Source: Blastococcus aurantiacus (lineage in GTDB: Bacteria; Actinomycetota; Actinomycetes; Mycobacteriales; Geodermatophilaceae). From it: 64,000 nucleotides of DNA. The stretch lies in contig NZ_FNBT01000002.1 in NCBI RefSeq assembly GCF_900102425.1, positions 372,001 to 436,000 on the forward strand, given 5' to 3'. Every line of letters begins with the position of its first letter. Positions within the stretch are counted from its first letter, which is position 1. The notes beneath the pieces are model-generated. The model had not been told where the DNA came from. It worked only from the letters and a program-made list of their open reading frames with translations, and did no database searches. Below are positions 8,297 through 17,342 of this stretch, in pieces. The position numbers and the translations under genes were made by a program.

Positions 8297-9538
8297 ATGG
8301 GGAAGACCCGCACCGACGCCGAGCAGCAGATCGCCGAGCTGCTCCGGACGGCGAAGAAGTCGTTGCACCTCTCCGTGGCGTTCCTCTCCCGGCTCGACGG
8401 CACCACCCAGCACCTCGAGGTCGTGGAGTCCTCGGTGCCCTTCCTGTTCCAGGAGGGCGTCACGCAGGTCCAGGAGACGACGCTGTGCCAGGCGATCCTG
8501 GACAAGAAGCTGCCCGCGGTGATCCCGGACCTCAAGGTCCACCCCGCCGCGATGAGGCTGCCCGCGGCGCGCATGCCGCGCATCCGCAGCTACGTGTCGG
8601 TGCCCGTCACCCTCTCCGACGGCACCCTCTACGGCACGTTCTGCGCGGCCGGTCTCACCTCGGACAAGGACCTCACCAAGCGCGACAAGGCGCTGATGGA
8701 CGTCCTCGCCTCGGCCGCCTCCGTGATCATCGAGCCGCAGGTCAAGGAGACCGAGCGGCGCACCGAGATCGAGCACCGGCTGGACCCGGTCGTGGCCGGC
8801 GGCGGGCCGGCGGTCGCGCTCCAGCCCATCGTCGACCTGGGCACCGGCGTCCGCGTCGGGTCCGAGGCCCTCAGCCGCTTCCCCGCCGAGTGGGAGCGCA
8901 CGCCCGACGTCGTCTTCGCCGAGGCGCACAGCGTGGGCCGGGGCGACGAGCTCGAACTCCTCGCCCTCCGCCGCGCCGCCGAGCACCTCCAGGTCGTGGA
9001 GGGCTACGTCGCCATGAACGTCTCACCCGGCACCCTGATGACCCCGGCATTCACGGAGTTGCTCGCCGAGCTGCCCGTGGACCGGGTGCTGCTCGAGCTC
9101 TCGGAGCACGACCCCGTGGAGGACTACGACGCGCTCATGGCGGTGCTGGCGCCCTTCCGTGCGGCCGGGCTGCGGCTGGCCATCGACGACGTCGGGGCGG
9201 GCTTCTCCTCGTTGCGGCACATCGTCGTCACCTCGCCCGACGTCATCAAGATCGACCGGAGCCTGGTCACCGGCGTGGACGCCGACCCGGTCCGGAGCAT
9301 CCTCATCCGCTCGCTCGTGGACTTCGCCCGAGGACTGGGCGCCCGCGTCGTGGCCGAGGGCATCGAGACCGCCGAGGAGGCCGCCGTCCTCCGGGACCTG
9401 GCGGTCGACTACGGGCAGGGCTGGCACTTCGGCCGGCCGGCAGTGCCCGAACCGGTCGGCGCGCCGGAGCCCGAGCCGGCACCCGCGGCGCCCATCCCCG
9501 TGCCCCGCCCGCGCCGGACTCTCGCGCGCCGCACCTGA
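8297..9538 (+). CDS. GAF-EAL protein, probable cyclic-di-GMP phosphodiesterase
   Basis: A 413-residue cytosolic signalling protein. Residues about 10-150 form a GAF sensor domain (SVPFLFQEGVTQ, YVSVPVTLSDGTLYGTFCAAG). Residues about 165-390 form an EAL domain. The key EAL residues are visible: the EAL motif in GSEALSRF, Asn in MNVSPGTL, Glu in LLELSEHD, the Asp pair in AIDDVGAGFSSL, Lys in VIKIDRSL and Glu in VAEGIETAEE. These support hydrolysis of c-di-GMP, with VGAG in place of the usual FGTG. A Pro-rich tail follows. ATG 8297 is chosen for the GAAGGGA ribosome site; the frame is open from 8228. The ligand is unknown. Confidence 0.9.
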   Translation: MGKTRTDAEQQIAELLRTAKKSLHLSVAFLSRLDGTTQHLEVVESSVPFLFQEGVTQVQETTLCQAILDKKLPAVIPDLKVHPAAMRLPAARMPRIRSYVSVPVTLSDGTLYGTFCAAGLTSDKDLTKRDKALMDVLASAASVIIEPQVKETERRTEIEHRLDPVVAGGGPAVALQPIVDLGTGVRVGSEALSRFPAEWERTPDVVFAEAHSVGRGDELELLALRRAAEHLQVVEGYVAMNVSPGTLMTPAFTELLAELPVDRVLLELSEHDPVEDYDALMAVLAPFRAAGLRLAIDDVGAGFSSLRHIVVTSPDVIKIDRSLVTGVDADPVRSILIRSLVDFARGLGARVVAEGIETAEEAAVLRDLAVDYGQGWHFGRPAVPEPVGAPEPEPAPAAPIPVPRPRRTLARRT

Positions 9539-9561
9539 CCCACGGCTCCACGCGGGTGGGA

Positions 9562-10200
9562 TCAGCGCCCCGGCGACGGCAGCAGTCCGCGTTCCACCGC
9601 GACGAGCACCGCGCGCGTCCGGTCGTCGACCCCGAGCTTCGCGAAGACCCGGAGCAGGTGCGTCTTCACCGTCGCCTCGCCGATGAACAGGTCCCGGCCG
9701 ATCTCGGCGTTGGTCAGCCCCCGGGCCACCCCCGCCAGCACCTCCAGCTCCCGCGCGGTGGGCGCGTCGGCAGCCGGCGCCCGCATCCGCGACACCAGCC
9801 GGGCCGCCACCGGAGGGGCGAGCACCGTCTCGCCCCGCGCGGCCGCTCGCACGGCATCGGCCAGCTGCGGCAGCGGGGTGTCCTTGAGCAGGTAGCCGGT
9901 CGCACCCGCCTCGACGGCGCGGACGATGTCGGCGTCGGTGTCGTACGTGGTGAGCACCAGCACCCGCACGGCCGGGTGGTCGGCCGCGAGCCGGCCGGTC
10001 GCGGTGGCGCCGTCCATGCGCGGCATGCGCAGGTCCATGAGGACGACGTCCGGCGTCAGCGACGCGACCATGGCCAGCGCCTCGAGACCATCGCCGGCCT
10101 CGCCGACGACGTCGATGTCCGGCTGCGCGGCGAGCCAGCCGACGACCCCGCCGCGGACGACGGGGTGGTCGTCCACCACCAGCACCCGGATCGCGCTCAT
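9562..10200 (-). CDS. LuxR-family (NarL-type) response regulator
   Basis: A 212-residue two-component regulator. The receiver domain has the acidic pair DD at 10-11, the phospho-acceptor Asp56 in VLMDLRMP and Lys in YLLKD. The C-terminal LuxR HTH spans about 147-205 (TARELEVLAGVARGLTNAEI, TVKTHLLRVFAKLGV). Its start overlaps the end of the histidine-kinase gene by 4 bp (ATGA), so the two are translationally coupled. It probably controls the ABC exporter genes of the same operon, as is common for such sets in actinobacteria. Confidence 0.95.
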   Translation of the reverse strand: MSAIRVLVVDDHPVVRGGVVGWLAAQPDIDVVGEAGDGLEALAMVASLTPDVVLMDLRMPRMDGATATGRLAADHPAVRVLVLTTYDTDADIVRAVEAGATGYLLKDTPLPQLADAVRAAARGETVLAPPVAARLVSRMRAPAADAPTARELEVLAGVARGLTNAEIGRDLFIGEATVKTHLLRVFAKLGVDDRTRAVLVAVERGLLPSPGR

Positions 10201-11441
10201 CGGACCGGCACCCGCACCGTCACCCGGGTTCCCTCCCCGGGCACCGACCGCACGTCGACGTCGCCACCGACCTCCTGCGCCCGGTCGCGCAGGCCGGCCA
10301 GGCCCACGCCTACGGAGACGGCCGGGTCGAAGCCCACGCCGTCGTCCTCGACGTGCACCGACACCTGCGCGTCGTCCCCCGACCCGACCCGGCTCACGCG
10401 CAGCACCACCGCGCTGGCCGACGCGTGCCGGCGCACGTTCGCCAGCGCCTCCTGGGCGCCCCGCAGCAGCACGATCTCCTCGGCCCGGCTCAGGGCCGGG
10501 CCCACGCCCCCGAGCGCCGCGGTGTCCACCCGCGTGACGACGCCGGTCTCGCGGCCGAACCGCTCCGCCAGGCGCTGCAGCGCCTCCACGAGGGTCGCCG
10601 AGTCCAGCGCGACCGGCGCGAAGGCGGCGACCATGGCGCGGGCCTCGGCGAGGTTCTCCCGCGCGACCTCCTCGATGACGGCCAGCCGCTCCGCCGCGGC
10701 CGCCGGGTCGCCGGGCAGCACGGCCGCCGCGGTCTGCGCGAGGACGACGATGCTCGTGTAGCCCTGCGCCAGGGTGTCGTGCACCTCCCGGGCCAGCCGC
10801 TCCCGCTCGGCGACCATGCCCTGCTGGTGGTGCAGCGCCGCGAGCTCGGCGCGGGTGGACTCCAGCTCGAGGATCAGCGCCGCCCGCTGGTCGCTCTGCT
10901 CGAGCACGCGGTGCACCCAGATGCCCATGGCCAGGCTGAAGGCCAGCCCGACGAGGGTGGAACCGGGGCCCCACAGGGGTTCCTCGCCCCGTGTCCAGTC
11001 GACCAGCGGGCCGACCGTCGCCGCGGCGGCCAGCACGAAGGTCCACGGAACCCCCTCGCCGGCCCGCTCGACCAGGAACCACACCTGCGAGTACGCGAGG
11101 AACATCAGGAAGAGCAGCGACGGCTCGTGCCAGGCGATGACGGCCACCGCGGCGACCATGACCGCCAGGTAGCCGGTGCGCCGGCGGACGTCCCGGGAGA
11201 GCAGCGCGGGCCCGCCCATGAGGAGGTAGGCCAGCCCCCAGGCCCCGAGCGCGGTGAGGACGACGGCACGGGAGTCCCCGGCGTCGAGCGCGAGGACGTT
11301 GCCGACTGCGAGGGCGAGCAGCACCGCGAACGCCACGTGCAGGACGACGAGGGTGATCCGCCAGCCCCGCTCGGACAACGGCGGCCCGCCCGGCTCCCAC
11401 TCAGGGGAGAGCCCGGCGGGCCGCGTCGACGCCGACGTCAT
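10197..11441 (-). CDS. Sensor histidine kinase, NarL partner (HisKA_3)
   Basis: A 414-residue membrane kinase. The N-terminal half has about six hydrophobic helices (ITLVVLHVAFAVLLALAVG onward). The HisKA_3 box ERLAREVHDTLAQGYTS carries the phospho-His. The ATPase part shows the N box EALANVRRHASA, DDGVGFDP and GLAGLRDRA. ATG 11441 overlaps the permease stop codon, which excludes the longer upstream reading that enters the permease gene. It is the cognate kinase of the downstream regulator; the stimulus is not known. Confidence 0.94.
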   Translation of the reverse strand: MTSASTRPAGLSPEWEPGGPPLSERGWRITLVVLHVAFAVLLALAVGNVLALDAGDSRAVVLTALGAWGLAYLLMGGPALLSRDVRRRTGYLAVMVAAVAVIAWHEPSLLFLMFLAYSQVWFLVERAGEGVPWTFVLAAAATVGPLVDWTRGEEPLWGPGSTLVGLAFSLAMGIWVHRVLEQSDQRAALILELESTRAELAALHHQQGMVAERERLAREVHDTLAQGYTSIVVLAQTAAAVLPGDPAAAAERLAVIEEVARENLAEARAMVAAFAPVALDSATLVEALQRLAERFGRETGVVTRVDTAALGGVGPALSRAEEIVLLRGAQEALANVRRHASASAVVLRVSRVGSGDDAQVSVHVEDDGVGFDPAVSVGVGLAGLRDRAQEVGGDVDVRSVPGEGTRVTVRVPVR

Positions 11442-12307
11442 CCCTCGCCCCGGCGCCAGCGGAACGTGCGCACGCAGACCATGACGCCGATGATCACCCA
11501 TGCACCCAGTACGAGGGCAGTCCTCCCGTGCTCCCACGAGCCGGCCACCTCGCCGGCAGCCGCCGCCTCGGGCAGGAAAACCGACCGCATGCCCTGCGTG
11601 AGCCACTTGAGCGGGAACACCGCGGCGACCTGCTGCATCCAGTCCGGCAGCTCCGAGAAGACGAAGAAGACTCCGGAGAAGAACTGCAGCACGACGGAGA
11701 ACCCGGTGATCCCCGCGGACGCCGCCCGGGCGCTGCCGACGAACGCGGAGACTGCGATCCCGAGGACCGTTCCGGCGAGGACGCCGAGCAGGGCGACCCA
11801 GCCGAAGGTCAGCCATCGTCCGGCGTCGGCCGGCAGAGGGACGTCGTAGGCCACCGCGGCCACGCTCAGCAGGATGGCCAGCTGGGCCACCGTGGTCACG
11901 ACGACCTGGCCGGCCTTGCCCAGGACGTAGGCCGCCGGCGGGGTGCCGAGCACCTGCAGGCGGCCCAGGTCGCCGCGCTCGCGCTCCTCGGCGATCGCGA
12001 TACCGACCGCCTGGAAGCTGGTCAGCATGATGCCGGTCGCCGCGATGCCGGCCAGGAAGTAGTCCTCGAACCGGACGTCGGGACCCGTCGTCTCGCCGCC
12101 GAAGACCGAGCCGAAGATGACCAGCATGATCACGGGATAGGCGAAGGAGAAGACCACCTGTCCGGGGTCGCGCAGGTACAACCGCAGCTCCAGGCCGATG
12201 CGTGCCAGGCCGATGCGCAGCGCACCGGGTGGCGCCGGCCGGTCCACGGCGCGGGTGCCGGCGCGGGCGCCACCCACGGCGTCGGTCCTGTCGGTCGTCG
12301 CGGTCAT
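11438..12307 (-). CDS. ABC-2 type exporter permease (DrrB-like)
   Basis: A 289-residue integral membrane permease with about six helices: VVFSFAYPVIMLVIFGSVFG near residue 45, then a characteristic central part (LTSFQAVGIAIAEERERGDL) and four further helices. ABC-2 permeases of this type, such as DrrB, export drugs or lipids with a separate ATPase. It overlaps the ATPase gene upstream (ATGA at 12304-12307) and the kinase gene downstream, so four genes form one transcription unit. Confidence 0.93.
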   Translation of the reverse strand: MTATTDRTDAVGGARAGTRAVDRPAPPGALRIGLARIGLELRLYLRDPGQVVFSFAYPVIMLVIFGSVFGGETTGPDVRFEDYFLAGIAATGIMLTSFQAVGIAIAEERERGDLGRLQVLGTPPAAYVLGKAGQVVVTTVAQLAILLSVAAVAYDVPLPADAGRWLTFGWVALLGVLAGTVLGIAVSAFVGSARAASAGITGFSVVLQFFSGVFFVFSELPDWMQQVAAVFPLKWLTQGMRSVFLPEAAAAGEVAGSWEHGRTALVLGAWVIIGVMVCVRTFRWRRGEG

Positions 12308-13242
12308 CGGAGCACTCCCTCGTCCTCGGTGTGGCTGACGTCGGCGGGAGCCGGTGCGGCCCCGACCAGCTCGAGGTAGATCTCTTCCAGGCTCGGCCGC
12401 GTGACCGTCAGGTCCGGCAGGTCGGCCCGCGGGGCGGACGCGAGCAGGGCGCGCAGCGTCGCGGCGGGCTCGGTGGTGACGACGGTCCGGACGACGTCAC
12501 CCTCCCGCCAGCGGACGGTGGACCGTCTCCTGCGCTCACCGCCCATCCGGTCGGGCGGAGCGACGTCGACCAGGCGGCCGGCGTCGATGACCCCGACCCG
12601 GTCGGCGAGGTGGGCGGCCTCGTCCAGGTAGTGGGTGGTGAGCAGGATCGTCGTCCCGCCGTCGCGCAGCCGCTCGAGCACCGTCCAGAACTGGCGGCGG
12701 GCGACCGGGTCCAGGCCGGTGGTCGGCTCGTCCAGGAACAGCAGATCGGGCCGGCCCTGCATGCTGAGCGCCACCTCCAGGCGGCGGCGCTGGCCACCGG
12801 ACAGGGTGGCCGCACGGCGGCCGGCCGCCTCGGTGAGCCCGACCGCGGCGATCAGCTCGTCGGTGTCCTCGGCCAGCGCGTGGTAGACGGCGAAGTGGTC
12901 CAGCGTCTCGCGGACCGTCAGCGCGTCGCCCGCCCCGGTGGACTGGCCGACGACGCCGATCCGGTCGCGCCACGCCCTCCTGCCGGTGACCGGATCATCG
13001 CCCAGCACGCGCACCTCGCCCTCGTCGCGCCGGCGCAGCCCCTCCAGGATCTCGACGGTGGTCGTCTTGCCAGCGCCGTTGGGGCCGAGCAGCGCGAAGA
13101 CCTCCCCGCGGTGGACGTCGAGGTCGAGCCCGTCCACCACCGCACGTCCGGCATACCGCTTGACCAGGCCGCGCACCCGCACGGCCGGTTCGTCCGCGTG
13201 CGCCACGGCCGTGGTGCCGGGCGCCGTCCATGTCGTCGTCAT
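12304..13242 (-). CDS. ABC transporter ATP-binding protein (DrrA-like)
   Basis: A 312-residue ATPase that powers the permease encoded next to it. It has Walker A GPNGAGKTTT, signature LSGGQRRRLEVALS, Walker B LLFLDEPTTGLDP and switch His in LLTTHYLDEA. The C-terminal extension with PSLEEIYLELVG is typical of DrrA-type exporters. The first gene of the ATPase / permease / kinase / regulator operon; the substrate is unknown. Confidence 0.95.
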   Translation of the reverse strand: MTTTWTAPGTTAVAHADEPAVRVRGLVKRYAGRAVVDGLDLDVHRGEVFALLGPNGAGKTTTVEILEGLRRRDEGEVRVLGDDPVTGRRAWRDRIGVVGQSTGAGDALTVRETLDHFAVYHALAEDTDELIAAVGLTEAAGRRAATLSGGQRRRLEVALSMQGRPDLLFLDEPTTGLDPVARRQFWTVLERLRDGGTTILLTTHYLDEAAHLADRVGVIDAGRLVDVAPPDRMGGERRRRSTVRWREGDVVRTVVTTEPAATLRALLASAPRADLPDLTVTRPSLEEIYLELVGAAPAPADVSHTEDEGVLR

Positions 13243-13332
13243 GCACCGAGCCTGTCGACCCCCCGGCCGCGCCGGGACCGTCGAAGCACTGGTCCGCCGT
13301 CCACCGACCGGTGGACACGGGCCCTCCGCCGG

Positions 13333-13758
13333 TCAGCCGGGTGGTGGGAGGAGGGCCGACTCGTCGAACTCCGGACGGTCCACCGCCGCCGCGAGCCGCT
13401 GCGGCGCCAGCACGCAGTAGCTGTCGGTCAGCAGCTCCCGGACCTCGGCCCAGTCGACCCCGTCGTCCAGGCGCAGCCCGACCTCGTCACCGCGCCAGGG
13501 TGCGGCGAAGAACGGTGGTCCGGTCCGGCGCAGGGTCTCCAGCTCCAGCCCCGAGGAGCGGAAGGTGAGGACCCGGCTCGGCCCCGCGGTCCCGGCGGCC
13601 CGGGCATGGCCCTCCGGACGCCCGCCCTCGATGGTCAGCAGGTGGGCGAAGGTCCGCCCCCGCACGCGCCAGCGGGTGCCGACCCAGGCCTGCTCCTCGT
13701 AGGCCGCGGGAAGCGCCAGGGCGATCCCGCGCACGCCGGCCAGCAGTTCGCTCTCCAT
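13333..13758 (-). CDS. MmcQ/YjbR family protein
   Basis: A 141-residue small cytosolic protein. The pattern ALPAAYEEQAWVGTRWRVRGRTFAHL near residue 16, a central strand pair with WRGDEVGLRLDDGVDW, and the C-terminal SYCVLAPQRLAA match the MmcQ/YjbR fold, a CyaY-like DNA-binding-type domain of unclear function. ATG 13758 is chosen because GGAGG lies 5 nt upstream; a GTG two codons earlier (13764) is possible. It is a lone gene between the ABC operon and the divergent repair operon. Confidence 0.75.
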   Translation of the reverse strand: MESELLAGVRGIALALPAAYEEQAWVGTRWRVRGRTFAHLLTIEGGRPEGHARAAGTAGPSRVLTFRSSGLELETLRRTGPPFFAAPWRGDEVGLRLDDGVDWAEVRELLTDSYCVLAPQRLAAAVDRPEFDESALLPPPG

Positions 13759-13901
13759 CCCCACCTCCGCTCTGCATCCGTTCCCACCCTGGACGACGGG
13801 TACGACAGGCAGAACTCACCGGTCGGGGGCGTGGTGGATCCATGCACGGCGGTGTCCGAAACCCGCCGGTGCGCCCCGCCGGGGGCTGCCATGCTCGTCC
13901 C

Positions 13902-15437
13902 ATGACAGCGACGGCCGACCACGAGCACCGCTACCGGGCGGTGGCCGGCCGGGACGCGCGGTTCGACGGCTGGTTCTTCACCGCGGTGCGCACCACCGGC
14001 ATCTACTGCCGTCCGTCGTGCCCCGCCCGCACGCCCGCGCCGCACAACGTCTCTTTCTTCAGCACCGCGGCGGGAGCGCAGGCGGCCGGCTACCGCGCCT
14101 GCCGCCGCTGCCGGCCCGACGCCGCGCCCGGGTCACCCGAGTGGGACGTGCGCGCCGACGTGGTCGCCCGTGCCATGCGGCTGATCGGCGACGGCGAGGT
14201 GGAGCGCTCCGGGGTGCCCGGGCTCGCCCGGCGGCTGGGCTACTCCGAGCGCCAGTTGCACCGGCTCGTCGTCGGCGAACTCGGCGTCGGCCCGCTCGCC
14301 CTGGCACGGGCACAACGGGCGCAGACCGCGCGGGTGCTCATCGAGACCACCAACCTGCCAATGGCCGACGTCGCCTTCGCCGCGGGGTTCGCCAGCATCC
14401 GGCAGTTCAACGACACGGTCCGCGAGGTCTTCGCCGCCACGCCCACCGAGCTGCGGCGCCGTCCGTCCCCCGCCTCCGGCGGCGCCCCGGGTTCGCTGAC
14501 TCTCCGGCTGACCGCCCGCGCGCCCTACGACGCCGCCGAGGTCCTGCTCTTCCTCGGCGCCCACGCCGTCCCCGGCCTCGAGGAGTGGGACGGGAGCACC
14601 TTCTCCCGCGTCCTCGACCTGCCGCACGGGCCCGGCGTCGTGTCCCTCTCCCCGGCTCCCGACGCGGCCGCCGCGGTGAGCGCCCGGCTGCAGCTGACGC
14701 AGCTCCGCGACCTCGGGGTGGCGGTCAGCCGCTGCCGGCGGATGCTCGACCTGGACGCCGACCCCGCGGCCGTCGACGGCGTCCTCGGCGCCGACCCGGC
14801 GCTGGCCGACGTCGTGGCGCTCGCACCCGGCCGGCGGGTCCCGGGCTCCCCCGAAGCCCCCGAGCTGGCGGTCCGCGCCGTCCTCGGCCAGCAGGTCTCC
14901 GTCGCCGGTGCCCGCACGCTCACCGCGCGGCTGCTGCCCGTGGCCGGCGTCGCCCTGCCCACCCCGGTCGGCACGCTCACGCACGCCTTCCCCCGCCCCG
15001 AGGCGCTGGCCGTCGCCGACCTGGGCGGCATCGGACTGACCGGTGCGCGCCGGGCGGCGCTGCAGGCCCTGGCCACCGCCCTGGCCGACGGGGACGTCGC
15101 GCTCGACCCCGGGGCCGACCGGGAGGAGGCGCGGCGGGCGCTCCTCGCCGTCCGCGGCATCGGCCCGTGGACGGCGGCGCTGGTCGCCCTCCGCGGTCTG
15201 GCCGACCCCGACGTGTGGTTGCCCGGCGACCTGGCGTTGCGGCGCTCCCTCACCGCCCTCGGGAGCACCGACGCCGAGGCCGCCACCCGCTGGCGCCCGT
15301 GGCGCTCCTACGCCGTGATGCACCTGTGGGCGCTCGCGGCGCCCGCCTTCTTCACCCGCCCACCACACCCTGAGCGCCCTCTTCCTGACATCCCGACCAC
15401 ACCCACTGCACCTCCCCCCGGACGGAGCGCCCGATGA
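13902..15437 (+). CDS. Ada-AlkA fusion: methyl-sensing regulator / 3-methyladenine DNA glycosylase II
   Basis: A 511-residue repair protein. The N-terminal Ada zinc domain has four cysteines (IYCRPSCPAR and YRACRRCRPD), one of which takes methyl groups from phosphotriesters in Ada. An AraC-type HTH follows at about 85-185 (GLARRLGYSERQLHRLV, PMADVAFAAGFASIRQFN). The C-terminal AlkA glycosylase includes the helix-hairpin-helix LLAVRGIGPWTAALVALRG and the catalytic Asp in LPGDLALRR. It therefore joins sensing of DNA methylation with excision of alkylated bases. ATG 13902 begins the Ada domain; the longer frame from 13842 is not supported. The ogt gene overlaps its end by 4 bp. Confidence 0.93.
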   Translation: MTATADHEHRYRAVAGRDARFDGWFFTAVRTTGIYCRPSCPARTPAPHNVSFFSTAAGAQAAGYRACRRCRPDAAPGSPEWDVRADVVARAMRLIGDGEVERSGVPGLARRLGYSERQLHRLVVGELGVGPLALARAQRAQTARVLIETTNLPMADVAFAAGFASIRQFNDTVREVFAATPTELRRRPSPASGGAPGSLTLRLTARAPYDAAEVLLFLGAHAVPGLEEWDGSTFSRVLDLPHGPGVVSLSPAPDAAAAVSARLQLTQLRDLGVAVSRCRRMLDLDADPAAVDGVLGADPALADVVALAPGRRVPGSPEAPELAVRAVLGQQVSVAGARTLTARLLPVAGVALPTPVGTLTHAFPRPEALAVADLGGIGLTGARRAALQALATALADGDVALDPGADREEARRALLAVRGIGPWTAALVALRGLADPDVWLPGDLALRRSLTALGSTDAEAATRWRPWRSYAVMHLWALAAPAFFTRPPHPERPLPDIPTTPTAPPPGRSAR

Positions 15438-15967
15438 CCCCTCCCGCTGCCCGCTACGCGACCGTGGCCACACCGCCCGGTCCGTTCACCGTCGTCGTCA
15501 CCGACGAGCCCCCCGGCCCGGTGGTCCTGGCCAGCGGCTGGACCGAGGACGTCGCCGAGCTGCTGCCCGTGGTGCACCGCTCGCTGCGGCCCACCTGGGT
15601 CGAGCGCGCCGACGGGCTCCCCGTCCTCGACACCGTGGAGGCCTTCTTCGCCGGCGACGTCACGGCCATCGAAGAGGTGCCGGTGCGCCAGCGCTCCGGC
15701 CCGTTCCTCGAGGACGCCTGGGACGTCCTGCGCACCGTGCCCGCCGGGGCGCCGGACACCTACACCTCCTTCGCCGCCCGGTGCGGCCGCCCCACGGCCG
15801 TGCGGGCCGCGGCGAACGCGTGCGCCCGCAACGCGGCGGCCCTCTTCGTGCCCTGCCACCGGGTGCTCGGCTCGAGCGGCGGTCTGGGCGGCTTCCGCTG
15901 GGGGACGTCGGTCAAGCGCCAGCTCCTCGACCACGAGGCGCGGTACGCACCGGTCGCCGCGGCCTAG
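15434..15967 (+). CDS. ogt: Methylated-DNA-[protein]-cysteine S-methyltransferase
   Basis: A 177-residue suicide repair enzyme that removes O6-methyl groups from guanine. The acceptor Cys lies in VPCHRVLGSSG near residue 143, after the DNA-recognition helix RPTAVRAAANACARN. The tail GGFRWGTSVKRQLLDHE is characteristic. It overlaps the Ada-AlkA gene (ATGA at 15434-15437), making a compact alkylation-damage operon that the upstream Ada-type regulator probably controls. Confidence 0.95.
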   Translation: MTPPAARYATVATPPGPFTVVVTDEPPGPVVLASGWTEDVAELLPVVHRSLRPTWVERADGLPVLDTVEAFFAGDVTAIEEVPVRQRSGPFLEDAWDVLRTVPAGAPDTYTSFAARCGRPTAVRAAANACARNAAALFVPCHRVLGSSGGLGGFRWGTSVKRQLLDHEARYAPVAAA

Positions 15968-16013
15968 CCCCACCTCCCCCGAACTGTCGGACCCTTCCGG
16001 CAGCGTGTCCGGC

Positions 16014-17138
16014 ATGGACGCCGCTTCCCTGCTCCTCGGGCTCCTCCTGGGCGCGCTGCTCGCCACCGCCGCCACCCTCGGCGTGGTCACCCTGCTCGCC
16101 CGCCGCCGCCCCAGCGACACCGGTCTGGAGCCGGTGCACGAGTCGCTCGACCACCTCCACCGATTGCTCGCGGGAATGGAGCGGGCGCGCGCCACCGCCC
16201 ATGGCGAGCTGCGCGAGCAGATGGGCACGGTGGGCCAGAGCTCCGCGCAGCTGAAGCAGGAGACCGCCGCCCTGGTGACGGCCCTGCGCACGCCGCACGT
16301 GCGCGGCCGGTGGGGCGAGGTGCAGCTGCGGCGGGTGGTCGAGGTGGCCGGCCTGCTCGAGCACTGCGACTTCGTCGAGCAGCCCTCCGGCACCAACGAC
16401 GAGGGCGCAGGTGTCCGGCCCGACCTCGTCGTCACCCTCTCCGACGGCCGCCAGGTGGTGGTCGACGCAAAGGTGCCCTTCACCGGGTACATCGAGGCGG
16501 TCCAGGCCACCGACCAGGGGGTCCGCGACCACCGGGTCGCCGCCCACGCCCGGCAGCTGCGCGCGCACGTGGACGCACTGGCGGCCCGTCGCTACCCCAC
16601 GGCGTTCCGGCCCGCCGCCCCCTTCACGGTGCTGTTCGTCCCCTCCGACGGGTTCCTCATCACCGCGCTCGAGGCCGAGCCCGGCCTGCTCGAGTACGGC
16701 TTCTCCCGGGACGTCGTCCTGGCCACGCCCAGCACGCTGCTGGCCCTGCTGCGCACGGTGGCCTACTCCTGGCGGCAGGAGCGGCTGGCGCGGGACGCCG
16801 ACCAGGTCCTCGAGGTCGGCCGGCGCCTGCACGCCCGGCTGTCCACGCTGTCCGGGCACCTGACCCGGCTCGGCTCGGCGCTGGGCACCACGATGACCCG
16901 GTTCAACGAGACGGTCGGCTCCTACGAGCGGTCCGTCCTCACCGCAGCACGGCGGTTCGACGACCTCGGCATCGCAGAGCAGCCGGTGCCCACGCCGGAG
17001 CCCGTGGAGGCGACGGTGCGCACCCTGCGCCCGCCGGAGCCGGCCGTGGGCACCGACGCGGTCGTGCTGGACGGCGAGGACCGGTTCGAGGCGGGCCGCC
17101 GCTATGACGACGAAGGGCGGGACGGCACCCGCGGCTGA
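16014..17138 (+). CDS. rmuC: DNA recombination protein RmuC
   Basis: A 374-residue membrane-anchored, coiled-coil protein. An N-terminal helix (LLLGLLLGALLATAATLGVV) is followed by a helical stretch and the RmuC core: RGRWGEVQLRRVVEVAGL, VVVDAKVPFTGY, FTVLFVPSDGFLITAL and DVVLATPSTLLALLRTVAY. The core has a PD-(D/E)xK-like nuclease fold. RmuC limits inverted-repeat recombination in E. coli. The start is uncertain: ATG 16014 is preferred, GTG 16005 is three codons earlier and neither has a strong ribosome site. Confidence 0.92.
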   Translation: MDAASLLLGLLLGALLATAATLGVVTLLARRRPSDTGLEPVHESLDHLHRLLAGMERARATAHGELREQMGTVGQSSAQLKQETAALVTALRTPHVRGRWGEVQLRRVVEVAGLLEHCDFVEQPSGTNDEGAGVRPDLVVTLSDGRQVVVDAKVPFTGYIEAVQATDQGVRDHRVAAHARQLRAHVDALAARRYPTAFRPAAPFTVLFVPSDGFLITALEAEPGLLEYGFSRDVVLATPSTLLALLRTVAYSWRQERLARDADQVLEVGRRLHARLSTLSGHLTRLGSALGTTMTRFNETVGSYERSVLTAARRFDDLGIAEQPVPTPEPVEATVRTLRPPEPAVGTDAVVLDGEDRFEAGRRYDDEGRDGTRG

Positions 17139-17342
17139 CCCTGCTCGGGCGCGACGGGCACCGGAGGACGTCCCCGGAGTCCGTGCTGACCCGCTCGTCC
17201 CACCACTCACTCCATGTCGCCAAGTCGACACTGCCGGGGGGCGACTCGGGCCCGTCTTCCGCCCGTGTGGCAGCTCCACTCGCTACCGTGGCCAGCGAGG
17301 GACGGCCGCCCGGGCCCGACCGCGGTGGAACGGAGGTGCGCC

